This document shows, piece by piece, positions 18,055 through 27,382 of a stretch of DNA of 64,000 nt. A program made the translations under genes and the position numbers. The stretch comes from Firmicutes bacterium HGW-Firmicutes-8 (GTDB taxonomy: Bacteria; Bacillota; Thermincolia; Thermincolales; UBA2595), in assembly GCA_002840165.1 (NCBI GenBank), contig PGZN01000001.1:62001-126000 (forward strand). Direction: 5' to 3'. The notes below the pieces were generated by a model. The model was not told where the DNA came from. It did no database searches and saw only the letters and a list, made by a program, of their open reading frames with translations. The stretch's first letter is position 1. The number at the start of each line of letters is the position of its first letter.

Positions 18055-18759
18055 CTACTTTTTTTGAACCAGATCATCCCATTGGGGAGTGGGCTGATCC
18101 ATACTTTTACTGTACCACCATATTACTTTATCCCCTGTTTTCACTGGATGTTTATCAGCCATATGCATGGGAACGTCACCGTTTACATTATACATCCACC
18201 CTGCCACACCACGGCAAGCCTGACCGCTAATCGAATCAACAAAATCAGGCCAAGTAGGTTTCATGGCGTAGGGAATTCCGGCGGCGTCAAGCGCGCCCAT
18301 GGCTGTGATTCCCCATTTGTTGTCCTTTTTGACAATAACCTGCGCAGGTCCAAACAGAAATTCGCCACTTTCTCCTACAACGGCAATCCCCACCTTACAG
18401 CCGCTCTCAGGCGCTACGACAGGTATACTATTGTTTGAAACCTGGGAACGTGGCATAGTTTCCCGGGAAATACTGGCGGACGTAGAATTATGTTGTTTTA
18501 TCGCCGTACTGCCTTGTTTTGTTTCCGCGGCAGGCTGGTCTTTATTCACCTCAGAAGAAACTTGACTATTACTGGCAGCAGTCTGACTCCGGTCTGTAGT
18601 ATTACCCTGCTCCTTTAAGCCATAATCGGCTGTTTTGCTGATTTCCACCTGTTTGTCTGGTTGGTTTGAACTAACGGTTTTGTGCATGTATAAAGCCGGC
18701 CCGATTGCTCCAGCCAAAATTACCAGCAAGGCAATAAAATAAATTAACTTTTGTTTCAT
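18055..18759 (-). CDS. Membrane-anchored DUF4430 (transcobalamin beta-domain-like) protein
   Basis: 234 residues: a short N-terminal membrane helix, a Ser/Thr/Gln-rich linker (35-115), and one DUF4430 domain (120-230) with VGIAVVGESGEFLFGPAQV, a RGVAGWMYNVNGD segment and a final WWYSKSMDQPTPQWDDL. The linker would let the domain extend from the membrane surface. DUF4430 is the family of the C-terminal beta domain of intrinsic factor/transcobalamin. Immediate coupling to ecfT suggests that it hands corrinoid from the S-layer proteins to the importer. It lacks the alpha/alpha barrel of its two neighbours. Confidence 0.82.
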   Translation of the reverse strand: MKQKLIYFIALLVILAGAIGPALYMHKTVSSNQPDKQVEISKTADYGLKEQGNTTDRSQTAASNSQVSSEVNKDQPAAETKQGSTAIKQHNSTSASISRETMPRSQVSNNSIPVVAPESGCKVGIAVVGESGEFLFGPAQVIVKKDNKWGITAMGALDAAGIPYAMKPTWPDFVDSISGQACRGVAGWMYNVNGDVPMHMADKHPVKTGDKVIWWYSKSMDQPTPQWDDLVQKK

Positions 18760-18796
18760 TAAACCACCTCATTAAAGATGCGGGATAAATCCCTGC

Positions 18797-21577
18797 TTAT
18801 TTTCCTAACTGTGGTAACTTTTGTAGTGCCCGATAAAGCGCTACCGTGGCTTCCGCCCGTGTGGCATTACCAAGCGGCGCAAACTGGTTGCTAGCCCTAC
18901 CGCTCATCAATTGCTCCCGAACCAGAAAGGCTACAGGCATGTGCGCCCATGAGGAGATATCTGCTTTATCTATAAATTTGGCCAGCACCTTAACCGCATC
19001 GGTGTCACTGATGGAGGTATTCAGGCCATTCTTCGCCATCAACTGTACAATCATGGCAACCATTTGCTCGCGGGTGATTAGCTGGTCTGGCGCAAATTTG
19101 TCTTTCCCTACCCCAGTTACCAGACCGGCGTTGACTGCTGCGCCCACCGCGCCCCGGTACCAGGCGTCGGTAGGCACATCACTGAAACGCACCGCCCCGC
19201 CAGGATTAGCCTTCAACCCAGCCACACGGGTCAGGATGGTGACAAATTCAGCCCTGGTGACTTTGTTATCCGGCGCAAATTTTTTGTCACCTACTCCGAT
19301 CACATAACCTTTGGTGGCCATGAACTCAATTTCTTTTTGCCCCCAGTGTCCAGCGACATCCTTGAAATTACCCGGCGAAACATCTTCTAGTAGGGCGTAC
19401 TTACTGAAATGATTGGTTTTAAAGATGATGGTACCGCTGGCTGCATCGTATGTTCCGCCCATTTGTTCCCACACTTTGCTATCTTCATTGTATCGGTAGG
19501 CCATTATCTTGCCAGTCGTTGCCGCTTCCCGCAATGCCTCGGGTACCGGCAATGATATCTTACAGTCAGGAAACTGCTTGATTTTTTGCTGCGAGCTGTC
19601 TTTATTTACCACCAATGCATTTAACTCATAAACGTCGCCAGCCAATTCTAATTTATCGGCAAAAGGCTTAATTAGACTTTGGGCATCCCCGTTACCTAAT
19701 TTCTGAGCGTTTAGTTGTAGCTGCGCTGCATTTACAGCCGTCATCTCTGGAACTTTGAGGCTATCTACGGATAGCACAAACTGCACTCCCTGGACAGTAA
19801 CGGCCAAGGGCTTGCCCGTGCTCAATATTTTGCTCAACTGATCGTTTGATAGAGCTAATGCAGTTTGAGTATTATCCGTTTGCAGGACAACCATGCCGAC
19901 TGAGTCGGCATTCTGGACGGCTGCATTTAAGGAGGTATCACTAACCGGGGCAACCGTTTGGATAGGAGTTTGCGCGCTGGTACTCCCGGATGAAGTCTGT
20001 TTCTGGTTCACCAAGTCGTCCCATTTAGGGGGCTGCTGATCCATGCTTTTACTGAAATACCAGATGATATTGTCACCGCTATTAATATTGTATTTTTCAG
20101 AACTGACACCGGGGATCTGTCCGTTAACAACATACATCCATCCGGTTAGCCCGCTGCTGGCTTGCCCCTCGATTGAATCAACCAAAATGCCGTAAGACCC
20201 ATTGGTGCTATGGTAGGAAATGCCTGATGAATCTAAAGCACCCAGGACAGTTAGCCCCCATTTATTGCTTTGTGTTACTGAAACAGAAGCTGGGCCAAAT
20301 AAAAGTTCACCACTCGTACCAACCACAGCCAGGCCCACCTTCTTTGTGGTCGGTACCGTCCCGCCGCCTGTGTCAGGCGAAGAACTTACAGTCAAAGCAG
20401 TTGAAGCCGTAACCCCGTTGTAAACTGCCTTGACTACCGTCTGACCTGCTTTTAAAGCGCTGACCAGACCATTACTTTCGATACTGACAATGCTGCTGTC
20501 CCCCACAGACCAGTCTGCGTACTGCGCTACATCAGTTGTCCCGTTGGCATTTTTCCAGATCGCCTTTAATTGCTTTTTATCGCCTGTATTCATGGTCGCA
20601 CTGGAAGGCTCAAGATAAAATTGGGTATCCAATAAATTATTAGCAGAAAGGAACCAAATGGCATCCATATCGTTTTTTGATGTCCCGAAGCTTCCGTCAG
20701 GATTCATGGCTTCACTGGCCAAATAGTCAGCTGCACTCCTGCCTCCACTGCTGATCCAGGTTGTTGGGTCGATACCCGTTAATTTCAAAGTCAAAATTAC
20801 TTCGCAGGTGTCGATTAAGGGATCATCCCAACCGGCAAGAAAACTTCCATCAGCCTGCTGCTGATTTTTCATCCAGTTTAATCCGCTGCTGATAGCTTGC
20901 TGTATCATAGAATCACTTTTACCCGGATCTAAACTGTTTAAGACCCTTACCGCCATCGCCGTAACTATAAAATCAGGATAATAGCTTCCACTATAGGTAT
21001 AACCCCAGCTACCGTATGCTGCGTCACTGGCCGTTGTATCCTGGGCTCCTAAAATATACGTTTTGGCCTGGTTCGTATTTATTTCGCTAATCAAATTCGT
21101 CCTGCCCAGAAGGTCAAAAGCCGGAATGTTGGAGAATATACCGTAGTCACCGCCGTCAAACCCAGTACTGGTTTGCCTGTTTTTTAAGATTTGAAGTATT
21201 TGATTTTTATAATCAGTTTTGTTTAAGGCTACCGAAGCGGCCAGGTCCTGGACCAATATTTTGGCAGAGTTCGCACCCTGATTGCTTATGTCATCATAGA
21301 CTGCGTCAATCACCGCGTCTTTCAGGCTTGTGCCATTATAAACCCATGAACTCACATCCACGCCCGCTTCGTTTAAAACAAATAAGGCGTAAGAGCCTAC
21401 TCCAAGGTCGTTGTTTTGCACGCCTCTGGTGTTAAAATCGTCCTGTAAAAATTTTACCGCCTTGTCTTTGGTGGAAACGGCTGCGCTTACTGCTCCAATT
21501 GGCATTACAAAGGCAGCAGCCATTAATAAAATCAAAAACAAACTTAATTTCCGGTAAACCGCTTGACGTAATTTCAT
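18797..21577 (-). CDS. S-layer-anchored transcobalamin-like protein (barrel-Big2-DUF4430-SLH)
   Basis: 926 residues, paralogous to the 8886-11936 product along most of its length. Signal peptide (1-33), alpha/alpha-barrel region (35-325; GLNWMKNQQQADGSF repeat), one Big2 domain (about 330-410), DUF4430 (420-535; VGLAVVGTSGELLFGPASV), a beta-rich region (560-735), and three SLH repeats (740-920). It differs from its paralogue in having one Big2 domain. The gene follows the barrel-SLH gene by 29 bp and has AGGAGG-type RBS. It is inferred to bind corrinoid with barrel and beta domain acting as the two halves of a clamp, held in the wall by the SLH repeats. Confidence 0.8.
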   Translation of the reverse strand: MKLRQAVYRKLSLFLILLMAAAFVMPIGAVSAAVSTKDKAVKFLQDDFNTRGVQNNDLGVGSYALFVLNEAGVDVSSWVYNGTSLKDAVIDAVYDDISNQGANSAKILVQDLAASVALNKTDYKNQILQILKNRQTSTGFDGGDYGIFSNIPAFDLLGRTNLISEINTNQAKTYILGAQDTTASDAAYGSWGYTYSGSYYPDFIVTAMAVRVLNSLDPGKSDSMIQQAISSGLNWMKNQQQADGSFLAGWDDPLIDTCEVILTLKLTGIDPTTWISSGGRSAADYLASEAMNPDGSFGTSKNDMDAIWFLSANNLLDTQFYLEPSSATMNTGDKKQLKAIWKNANGTTDVAQYADWSVGDSSIVSIESNGLVSALKAGQTVVKAVYNGVTASTALTVSSSPDTGGGTVPTTKKVGLAVVGTSGELLFGPASVSVTQSNKWGLTVLGALDSSGISYHSTNGSYGILVDSIEGQASSGLTGWMYVVNGQIPGVSSEKYNINSGDNIIWYFSKSMDQQPPKWDDLVNQKQTSSGSTSAQTPIQTVAPVSDTSLNAAVQNADSVGMVVLQTDNTQTALALSNDQLSKILSTGKPLAVTVQGVQFVLSVDSLKVPEMTAVNAAQLQLNAQKLGNGDAQSLIKPFADKLELAGDVYELNALVVNKDSSQQKIKQFPDCKISLPVPEALREAATTGKIMAYRYNEDSKVWEQMGGTYDAASGTIIFKTNHFSKYALLEDVSPGNFKDVAGHWGQKEIEFMATKGYVIGVGDKKFAPDNKVTRAEFVTILTRVAGLKANPGGAVRFSDVPTDAWYRGAVGAAVNAGLVTGVGKDKFAPDQLITREQMVAMIVQLMAKNGLNTSISDTDAVKVLAKFIDKADISSWAHMPVAFLVREQLMSGRASNQFAPLGNATRAEATVALYRALQKLPQLGK

Positions 21578-21606
21578 TATATATTCCTCCGCTAATTTTT
21601 CTTAGT

Positions 21607-23208
21607 TTATAATAGTGCGTATGTCTGCCATATCATAGCGGCAGCTTCCGCCCGCACTACCGTGTTGTCAGGTCTAAAGCTCCCATCCGGATATCCGCCG
21701 ATGATACCCTGGGCACAATCAATACCAATACCTGTTTTAGCCCAACCCGGAATCCTGTCTATATCGGTAAAAGACAACGTCTTCATGGTTGCCTGATCCA
21801 ACTTCTCTTCAATAATCTTTCCAAGAATTGTAGCCAATTCAGCCCGGCTTACATATGTACCTCCGTTAAAATTAAAAGTCCCATCTGATTCCTGGTAGCC
21901 TGAAACAATCCCTTCTCTTAGAGCTATGGCAGCATTGCCTTCAGCCCAGCTGGGGATTTTTTCGGCATCACTGAATTTTTCTTTTAACTTATTTAGATCC
22001 TGCGTTGAAGCCGGTTCTGAATTTAACATTTTAACAATCATCGCAATAATTTCATTTCGCGTTACTTTGCCCTCGGGGACAAATGTAACGTCTTCGTAAC
22101 CAGTTATGATTTCCAATTTAGCTAAATCGGTTATTTTTTGTTCCGCCCAGTGCCCTCTGATGTCTTTAAATATTTTTTCACCGAAATTGTTTTGGTAAGA
22201 AGATGCTTGCTTGGCTGACTGCAGATATGTATTAATTTCTTCCTGAAGCGCCCGGCAGGTCCAAACCACCCAAATAGCATCCATGTCATTTTGTGAACTG
22301 CCAAAGCTTCCGTCAGCGTTTAGAGCGCTATTCATAAAATAATCCAGGGGAGACTTTCCAGTGCCTGACACCCATTTGTTTTGATTTTTGCCCAGCGTTT
22401 TTAAAGTCACCAACACCTCACAGGTATCAATTAAAGGGTCATCCATCCCGGCAACAAAACTGCCGTCATTCTTTTGTTGTTTTTTTATCCAGGTCAGGCC
22501 ATCTTCAATTGCTTTCTGAATCTGCTGGTCCTTCTTTTCAATATCCATGCTGTCAAGAGTCCTGATTGCTTCAGTCGTAGCATTAAAATCAGCATAATAT
22601 TTCCCATCATCCAGGGAACCCCAGCTGCCAAAGTTTTTATCGCTTTCCGTCTTATTCTGAGCGCTGAAAATATAGTTTTTGGTCAGATTTAAATCAAACC
22701 GGTCTAACATGCCAACCCTGCTGATAACTTCAAAAGACGGCATATTACTGTATATACTCAGCGCTCCTGAATCATCAAATCCAGTAATTTTCTGTCTGCT
22801 TTTTAGAGTCTGGATTAATTTATCTACAATTTCATTTTGGCCAAGTATTTTAGCAGCTGCCAAATCCTGCGCCAGACCCTTTGCCGAAACTTTATCCGCG
22901 TTTACCATATCATTCCCGACAGTGTTTATAATCGCGTCCTTTAGATTTATACCATCATGCCTCCAGGCGCCAACATCAATACCTGCTTGAGTTAAAACAA
23001 AAACAGCGTAAGATCCCACACCGGCATCGGAATTATTTATACCATTATCAGCGTAATCCCGATTAAGAAATTGCACGGCCTTTTCCATCAGTATTGAATC
23101 TGCTGCTACTGCTTGATCTGGTATGGTAAATGATAATAATAGGCTCATTATGGCAATAATAGTTGCGCCTAAAAATGTCCTGCGCCTTCGATAATTTCTA
23201 ATAGTCAT
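21607..23208 (-). CDS. S-layer-anchored alpha/alpha-barrel protein (barrel-SLH)
   Basis: 533 residues from the ATG at 23208, which has AGGAAGAG upstream; a GTG at 23304 extends the frame but lacks a properly spaced RBS. A signal peptide is followed by a barrel region (about 35-320) sharing motifs with the two larger paralogues (GLTWIKKQQKNDGSF, YADFNATTEAIRTLD), then three SLH repeats (340-530). It has no DUF4430 domain; the separate DUF4430 protein at 18055-18759 may supply that half. First gene of the operon controlled by the cobalamin riboswitch at 23.6 kb. Confidence 0.8.
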   Translation of the reverse strand: MTIRNYRRRRTFLGATIIAIMSLLLSFTIPDQAVAADSILMEKAVQFLNRDYADNGINNSDAGVGSYAVFVLTQAGIDVGAWRHDGINLKDAIINTVGNDMVNADKVSAKGLAQDLAAAKILGQNEIVDKLIQTLKSRQKITGFDDSGALSIYSNMPSFEVISRVGMLDRFDLNLTKNYIFSAQNKTESDKNFGSWGSLDDGKYYADFNATTEAIRTLDSMDIEKKDQQIQKAIEDGLTWIKKQQKNDGSFVAGMDDPLIDTCEVLVTLKTLGKNQNKWVSGTGKSPLDYFMNSALNADGSFGSSQNDMDAIWVVWTCRALQEEINTYLQSAKQASSYQNNFGEKIFKDIRGHWAEQKITDLAKLEIITGYEDVTFVPEGKVTRNEIIAMIVKMLNSEPASTQDLNKLKEKFSDAEKIPSWAEGNAAIALREGIVSGYQESDGTFNFNGGTYVSRAELATILGKIIEEKLDQATMKTLSFTDIDRIPGWAKTGIGIDCAQGIIGGYPDGSFRPDNTVVRAEAAAMIWQTYALL

Positions 23209-23243
23209 TTTTACTCTTCCTTTCTTAGCTTTTTTCCACAAAT

Positions 23244-23271
23244 AATAAACCCTGGTCTGTCCGGACCAGGG
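23244..23271 (-). terminator. Leader hairpin just before the barrel-SLH start
   Basis: An 8-bp GC-rich stem (23250-23257 with 23264-23271) is followed on the minus strand by TTTATTATTTG. It looks like an intrinsic terminator 40 nt before the start codon and may act in attenuation. Confidence 0.55.
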
Positions 23272-23335
23272 AAGTGAAAAAGAAAAACGGCCTAATCTAA
23301 TCACCTCCTTAGCCTGCGGTGCATTAGAATAGACC

Positions 23336-23454
23336 GATTGCTTGTTTCCGGGTCATCATGAATGCAAGTTATTGATTCGGGTTTACATTCATTCTTCGGC
23401 CTTAAGCAATCAACACGGATACCGTTATTTAAGTTTTACCCCCCAGGGTAAAAC
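23336..23454 (-). promoter_or_regulatory. Structured leader element of unknown type
   Basis: Two nested complementary segments (23336-23343 with 23404-23411; 23358-23364 with 23386-23392) enclose internal loops and a 21-nt terminal loop, next to an 8-bp hairpin (23433-23440 with 23447-23454). This looks like a folded RNA domain between riboswitch and gene. I do not recognise it as a known aptamer. Confidence 0.4.
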
Positions 23455-23479
23455 ACCTATTCCAATATATTTGATTGTT

Positions 23480-23516
23480 AAAATAACATGCCCTCTGCAC
23501 AATTATACAGAGGGCA
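23480..23516 (-). terminator. Riboswitch-proximal terminator candidate
   Basis: A 9-bp stem (23489-23497 with 23508-23516) lies about 50 nt after the cobalamin riboswitch on the minus strand and is followed by a T-rich ATGTTATTTTAAC. It is the probable expression platform. Confidence 0.6.
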
Positions 23517-23544
23517 AAAAAAGCTAAAAGCTTTCTTCCTCCCC

Positions 23545-23740
23545 ATCCATCGTGGGTACCGGCGGTGAGTCAAAGCAAGCAGGTCTCCTGGCTCAAGGTC
23601 ATTGCCTGTGCTGCGCCTTATCCGGAATGTTCCGGTGACATCATGCAGACAGGCTCCCTTTTACAGTGGCGGGACCGCGCCGGATTCAAACCGGCTTCCC
23701 TTTTCAATCCTGTGAAAACAGGATCACTTACTCTTATTTA
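23545..23740 (-). promoter_or_regulatory. Cobalamin riboswitch
   Basis: Canonical elements on the minus strand: an ATCCTG/CAGGAT hairpin, AAAAGGGAAGCCGG, AATCCGGCGCGGTCCC, the B12-box GCCACTG (complement at 23666-23672), a CTGCATGATGTCACCGG segment and GAGCCAGGAGACCTGC. It heads the eight-gene surface-protein/ECF/cobO operon. Its 5' arm (23692-23730) is duplicated at 27546-27582. Confidence 0.95.
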
Positions 23741-23757
23741 TTTATTTATTTGACGAT

Positions 23758-23787
23758 ATTGTATCATGAAGGCATTCCAATTGTCCA
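23758..23787 (-). promoter_or_regulatory. Extended -10 promoter for the riboswitch operon
   Basis: Minus strand TGGACA (23782-23787), 18-bp spacer, then TGATACAAT, an extended -10 (TACAAT at 23758-23763). Transcription would start about 10-15 nt before the riboswitch. Confidence 0.55.
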
Positions 23788-23827
23788 TAACATTTTGGGT
23801 TTAGAAAAGGCTGGTATATCTATATGT

Positions 23828-24910
23828 TTATTTTATCTCTATACCCAGTACTTTGTCAGCTTTTTTTACGAATTCTAAATTTGTGATTTCTTCAAAAGCA
23901 GGAGCCGGCAGATCCAATAAACCGCTTCCATTGTTTACTCTGACAACAACATCATAACCTTCCTTTGAGGTGATTCCATTTGGGCTGAAGGCGCCTTTAA
24001 TTTCGGTTAAATACTTGACTAAAACGTCTCTATCCGCATCCGCCCAGTATTTGTCTTTCACAACATCAATACATTCTTCGGGGGTATGAGTATTTATGAA
24101 CTGCAAAGACTTCATAACAGCATTCACAATACGTTGGGTTGTCTCAGGATTTTTCTCTATGAATTCAGAAGTTAATTGAACATGGGCAAGAGGATATGTT
24201 TCAGCGCCTAAATACTCCTTGAGATCAGACTGTTTTGAATAGTCCACTACGACATGTGTGTCAGGTACAGCTCTCAGCAAATGGTCTCTCCATTCCCCAA
24301 CGGCGCCTACTGCGTCTACTTCATGATTCTTCATTGCGGCAATCATTGTTCCTTGTATTCCAACCGGTATCCATTTTACATCTTTATCAGGATCCAGCCC
24401 TTTTTTTTTCAGGGCAGCCCGGATAACAGCCGTAACTTCTTCCCCAACCTTAGGAACACCGATTCTTTTTCCTTTCAAATTCTCAATAGATTTTATATCC
24501 GAGAACGCAACCAGGTGAAACAAGCAATTACTGGTAATGTTGCAAACTGATTGCACTTTCTTACCCTGTTGATTAATTTTCATTTGTGAACCATAAGATA
24601 CCGCAATAAAGTCAGATTCACCTGCAATCAATGCTTCAAAAGCTTTTTGGCTAGGTGCTATCTTAACATCAACATCCAGACCCTCTTCCTTAAAATAGCC
24701 TTTTGCATCAGCTAAAAGTATGGGAAGTTTTATTAGATAACGCCCCGGTTCTACGTATGTAAGCTTTGCTTTTTCAGGTTTTTTAGCTTCATTTTTCTCT
24801 TCTGTTTTTGTTTCTATTTTGTCATCTTTTTTTTCAGCAGTAGTACATCCCACAATACCAATTCCTAATAGAAATACGATTAATGATATCGCCATGAGTT
24901 TCCGTATCAT
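23828..24910 (-). CDS. ABC substrate-binding lipoprotein, NMT1/SsuA-like
   Basis: 360 residues from the ATG with GGGGAGGAG upstream. A lipoprotein signal peptide ends in GIVGC, followed by a Lys/Glu-rich linker and a two-lobed binding fold of the NMT1/SsuA class: GYFKEEGLDVDVKI near residue 85, ALIAGESDFIAVSYGS, and LKGKRIGVPKVGEE. Such proteins bind sulfonates, taurine, thiamine precursors, nitrate or similar small anions. It is last in a four-gene operon with permease, ATPase and a TIM-barrel protein. The substrate is unknown. Confidence 0.85.
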   Translation of the reverse strand: MIRKLMAISLIVFLLGIGIVGCTTAEKKDDKIETKTEEKNEAKKPEKAKLTYVEPGRYLIKLPILLADAKGYFKEEGLDVDVKIAPSQKAFEALIAGESDFIAVSYGSQMKINQQGKKVQSVCNITSNCLFHLVAFSDIKSIENLKGKRIGVPKVGEEVTAVIRAALKKKGLDPDKDVKWIPVGIQGTMIAAMKNHEVDAVGAVGEWRDHLLRAVPDTHVVVDYSKQSDLKEYLGAETYPLAHVQLTSEFIEKNPETTQRIVNAVMKSLQFINTHTPEECIDVVKDKYWADADRDVLVKYLTEIKGAFSPNGITSKEGYDVVVRVNNGSGLLDLPAPAFEEITNLEFVKKADKVLGIEIK

Positions 24911-24955
24911 TAAAACTCCTCCCCTTTTCAACATTTATTCCCGACAAACAAAGGC

Positions 24956-25744
24956 TTATATCTTTGACTCATCGCTAGGCCTCCACTTAAGAAAATGGTT
25001 CTCTATCTTCCTCAGGCAAATATCCATAGCAATAACAATCACTGATAAGAGCAAAACTATGGACAGAACCCTTTGCGTCATGAATAGGGTTGAACCTTCC
25101 ATAATCAAATATCCAAGACCAGTATCAGCAGCCACAAACTCGCCTACAATGGCAGCAATTAAAGAGGCTCCCAAACTCGTCTTTAAACCGACAAATATCC
25201 AGGGAACACAGGAAGGAATTGATACTTTCAATAGTATTTGCCATTCATTGGCTCCCATTGCCCTGACAGAATCAATAAGATCCAGATTAACACTTTTCAT
25301 CCCTGCATAGGTATTGAAGAAAACCAAAAAAAACACTACTACCCAAGCAAAAACTATTTTTGCGGTTATCCCAAGTCCAAACCAGAGAATGAATAAGGGC
25401 GCAATCGCAATCTTAGGTATTGCGTAAAGTCCCATTATCACCGGGTCCAATACTCTGGCAAGAATTTCGAATTTCCCCAGAACAATGCCAAATAAAATTC
25501 CCGATAGCGAACCTAGTAAAAGACCGATAAACACTTCTTTCATCGTCATAATTATATGAGGATAAATTTTCCCTGTAAAAAATAGTTTATACAGATCAAT
25601 TGCAATTTCTGAGGGGCTGCTGAAAAAGAATGTATCAAGCGCCCCGGTACGCGCACCTATCTCCCAGCTAATAAAAAATAATGATAAAATTAATACTCTA
25701 AGAACTGTTACTATGAGATTTGGTTTCAGTTTAAATTTTCTCAT
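24956..25744 (-). CDS. ABC permease, SsuC/TauC-like
   Basis: 262 residues with about six membrane helices and the EAA-like cytoplasmic loop (SVRAMGANEWQILLKVSIPSCVPWI, here shown in parts: VRAMGAN and PSCVPWI) near residue 165 that docks to the ATPase. BPD_transp_1 family. The start overlaps the ATPase stop by 14 bp and has GGGGGGAG upstream. It partners with the NMT1-like binding protein. Confidence 0.87.
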   Translation of the reverse strand: MRKFKLKPNLIVTVLRVLILSLFFISWEIGARTGALDTFFFSSPSEIAIDLYKLFFTGKIYPHIIMTMKEVFIGLLLGSLSGILFGIVLGKFEILARVLDPVIMGLYAIPKIAIAPLFILWFGLGITAKIVFAWVVVFFLVFFNTYAGMKSVNLDLIDSVRAMGANEWQILLKVSIPSCVPWIFVGLKTSLGASLIAAIVGEFVAADTGLGYLIMEGSTLFMTQRVLSIVLLLSVIVIAMDICLRKIENHFLKWRPSDESKI

Positions 25745-26519
25745 CCGACTCCCCCCGAGATTTTTTAACTTCCATACTCAAATCGTTCCATAATTCTCTT
25801 AAAATTCTATTGAATTCGGGAGTAAGCCTGATATCTGTAGTTCGTGGTCTGGGCAGGGCAATTTTATAATCACTTTTGATAGTCGTAGGTCTGGCTGTCA
25901 TTAGAAAAACCCTATCGGCAAGAACAATTGCCTCAGATAAATCGTGAGTGACAAAAACTATTGTTTTTTTTGTTTCACCCCAAATGCGAAGAATATCATC
26001 TTCAAGCATATCTCTTGTTTGAACATCCAACGCCCCAAAAGGTTCATCCATAAATATTATTGAAGGGGCATATGCCAGTGTTCTAATAAAAGCTACCCGT
26101 TTTTTCATGCCTCCAGACAATTCAAACGGATAGTTTTTTTCGAAACCTCGTAGTCCGGTTCGTTCAATAAGTTCCTGAGCAATTCTTTTTCTTTCCCTGG
26201 AAGCTACATTTCTTAGTTCTAACCCCAACTCAACATTCTTAATTACATTGCGCCAAGGCAATAAGGAATCTGCCTGTGACATATAGCCTATACCATTGTT
26301 TGTTTTTTTCTGCACACTATCATTAATCAGCAGTTGACCTGAATCATACTTCAGAAGCCCCGCCAAAATACGGAGAAGTGTAGTTTTTCCACAGCCACTG
26401 GGTCCCACAATGGAAACAAATTCACCCTGTTTTATGCTTAGGTTCACATCTTTTAGGGCCTCGACTTTTCGGCCATCTTTAGAGATAAAAGTTTTATATA
26501 TTTTTTTGGCAACAATCAT
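25731..26519 (-). CDS. ABC ATPase, SsuB/TauB-like
   Basis: 262 residues from the ATG with AAGGAGAT upstream. Walker A GPSGCGKTT, signature LSGGMKKR, Walker B IIFMDEPFGALD and a VFVTHDLSEA switch histidine identify the nitrate/sulfonate/taurine subclass. The Q-loop region reads GYMSQADSLLPWR, usual for this subclass. It is 11 bp after the TIM-barrel gene. Confidence 0.9.
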   Translation of the reverse strand: MIVAKKIYKTFISKDGRKVEALKDVNLSIKQGEFVSIVGPSGCGKTTLLRILAGLLKYDSGQLLINDSVQKKTNNGIGYMSQADSLLPWRNVIKNVELGLELRNVASRERKRIAQELIERTGLRGFEKNYPFELSGGMKKRVAFIRTLAYAPSIIFMDEPFGALDVQTRDMLEDDILRIWGETKKTIVFVTHDLSEAIVLADRVFLMTARPTTIKSDYKIALPRPRTTDIRLTPEFNRILRELWNDLSMEVKKSRGESDEKI

Positions 26520-26529
26520 TTTTATCTCC

Positions 26530-27333
26530 TTAAATCTCATCCAAAAATGATTCCAGCAGATAACGAGTGTGTTTTACCTCTTCTTGGTCTCTAAGTTCGA
26601 TAACCCACCAATCGCATTTAGTGTTATTAATCAATTCCAATAACAAAGGCCTGATTATATCTAAATTCTGAGGGGCTACATGATAAGGTTCAAGCGTTTT
26701 TTCATCAATCTTTTCTATCTCGTATACATGGGCATTGATAAGATAAGAATCGACTGTTCTCAAGAATTCAACGCTTGTACACTGATTTTCAATAACTGAC
26801 GGACATGAGTTTGCATGTCCAAGATCGAATGTAACGCTTGCTCCCGTTTTTTCGATTAACTCAAGAAATGCCCGGGGGTTATTAGTCCATCCGGTTGTCA
26901 AATTTTCCAAACAAACAGTTATTCCTTTCTTGTCTCCGTAATCTACAAGTTTTGATAAATTTACCACGGCGTTCTCATAATCTATGTTATTTGGTGACTT
27001 AAAACCCAAGCCAATATGGGTCGTCAAATATTTTCCACCAAAACTGCCGGCCACATCTACACAGTCCCTTAAATATTGCAGGGAATAATCTGCTGTATTT
27101 TTATCGACATGAGCAAATTCTATAGATTTAAATGGGCAGTGATACCTGATATCCAAGTCCTCTCTCGCAATCTTCTCAATATATACCGCCTCCTGCTTCA
27201 AATCCGAGAGGTTTTGAGCTTCAAAAGAATAATCGATACCACAGTTGGTTTTCAAAGCATAATTAATCAGGTCCTGAGTTAAAAAAAACATCCTATTACT
27301 TATAGCAATAGTGGGATGTGAATTATTTCTCAT
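26530..27333 (-). CDS. TIM-barrel isomerase/epimerase-like protein
   Basis: 267 residues of the AP-endonuclease-2/xylose-isomerase-like barrel family. Candidate metal-binding and catalytic residues lie at strand ends: TTHIGLG, CLENL, TFDLGHANS, NAHVYEI and a C-terminal VIELRDQEE. Members isomerise sugars or inositol derivatives or process other polyols. It is the first gene of the importer operon (AGGAGGG upstream), so it may act on the imported compound. No specific reaction can be assigned. Confidence 0.75.
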   Translation of the reverse strand: MRNNSHPTIAISNRMFFLTQDLINYALKTNCGIDYSFEAQNLSDLKQEAVYIEKIAREDLDIRYHCPFKSIEFAHVDKNTADYSLQYLRDCVDVAGSFGGKYLTTHIGLGFKSPNNIDYENAVVNLSKLVDYGDKKGITVCLENLTTGWTNNPRAFLELIEKTGASVTFDLGHANSCPSVIENQCTSVEFLRTVDSYLINAHVYEIEKIDEKTLEPYHVAPQNLDIIRPLLLELINNTKCDWWVIELRDQEEVKHTRYLLESFLDEI

Positions 27334-27382
27334 AATTAAGCCCTCCTATGTAACATCACACCAGTGGAAATTATTAATTAGA

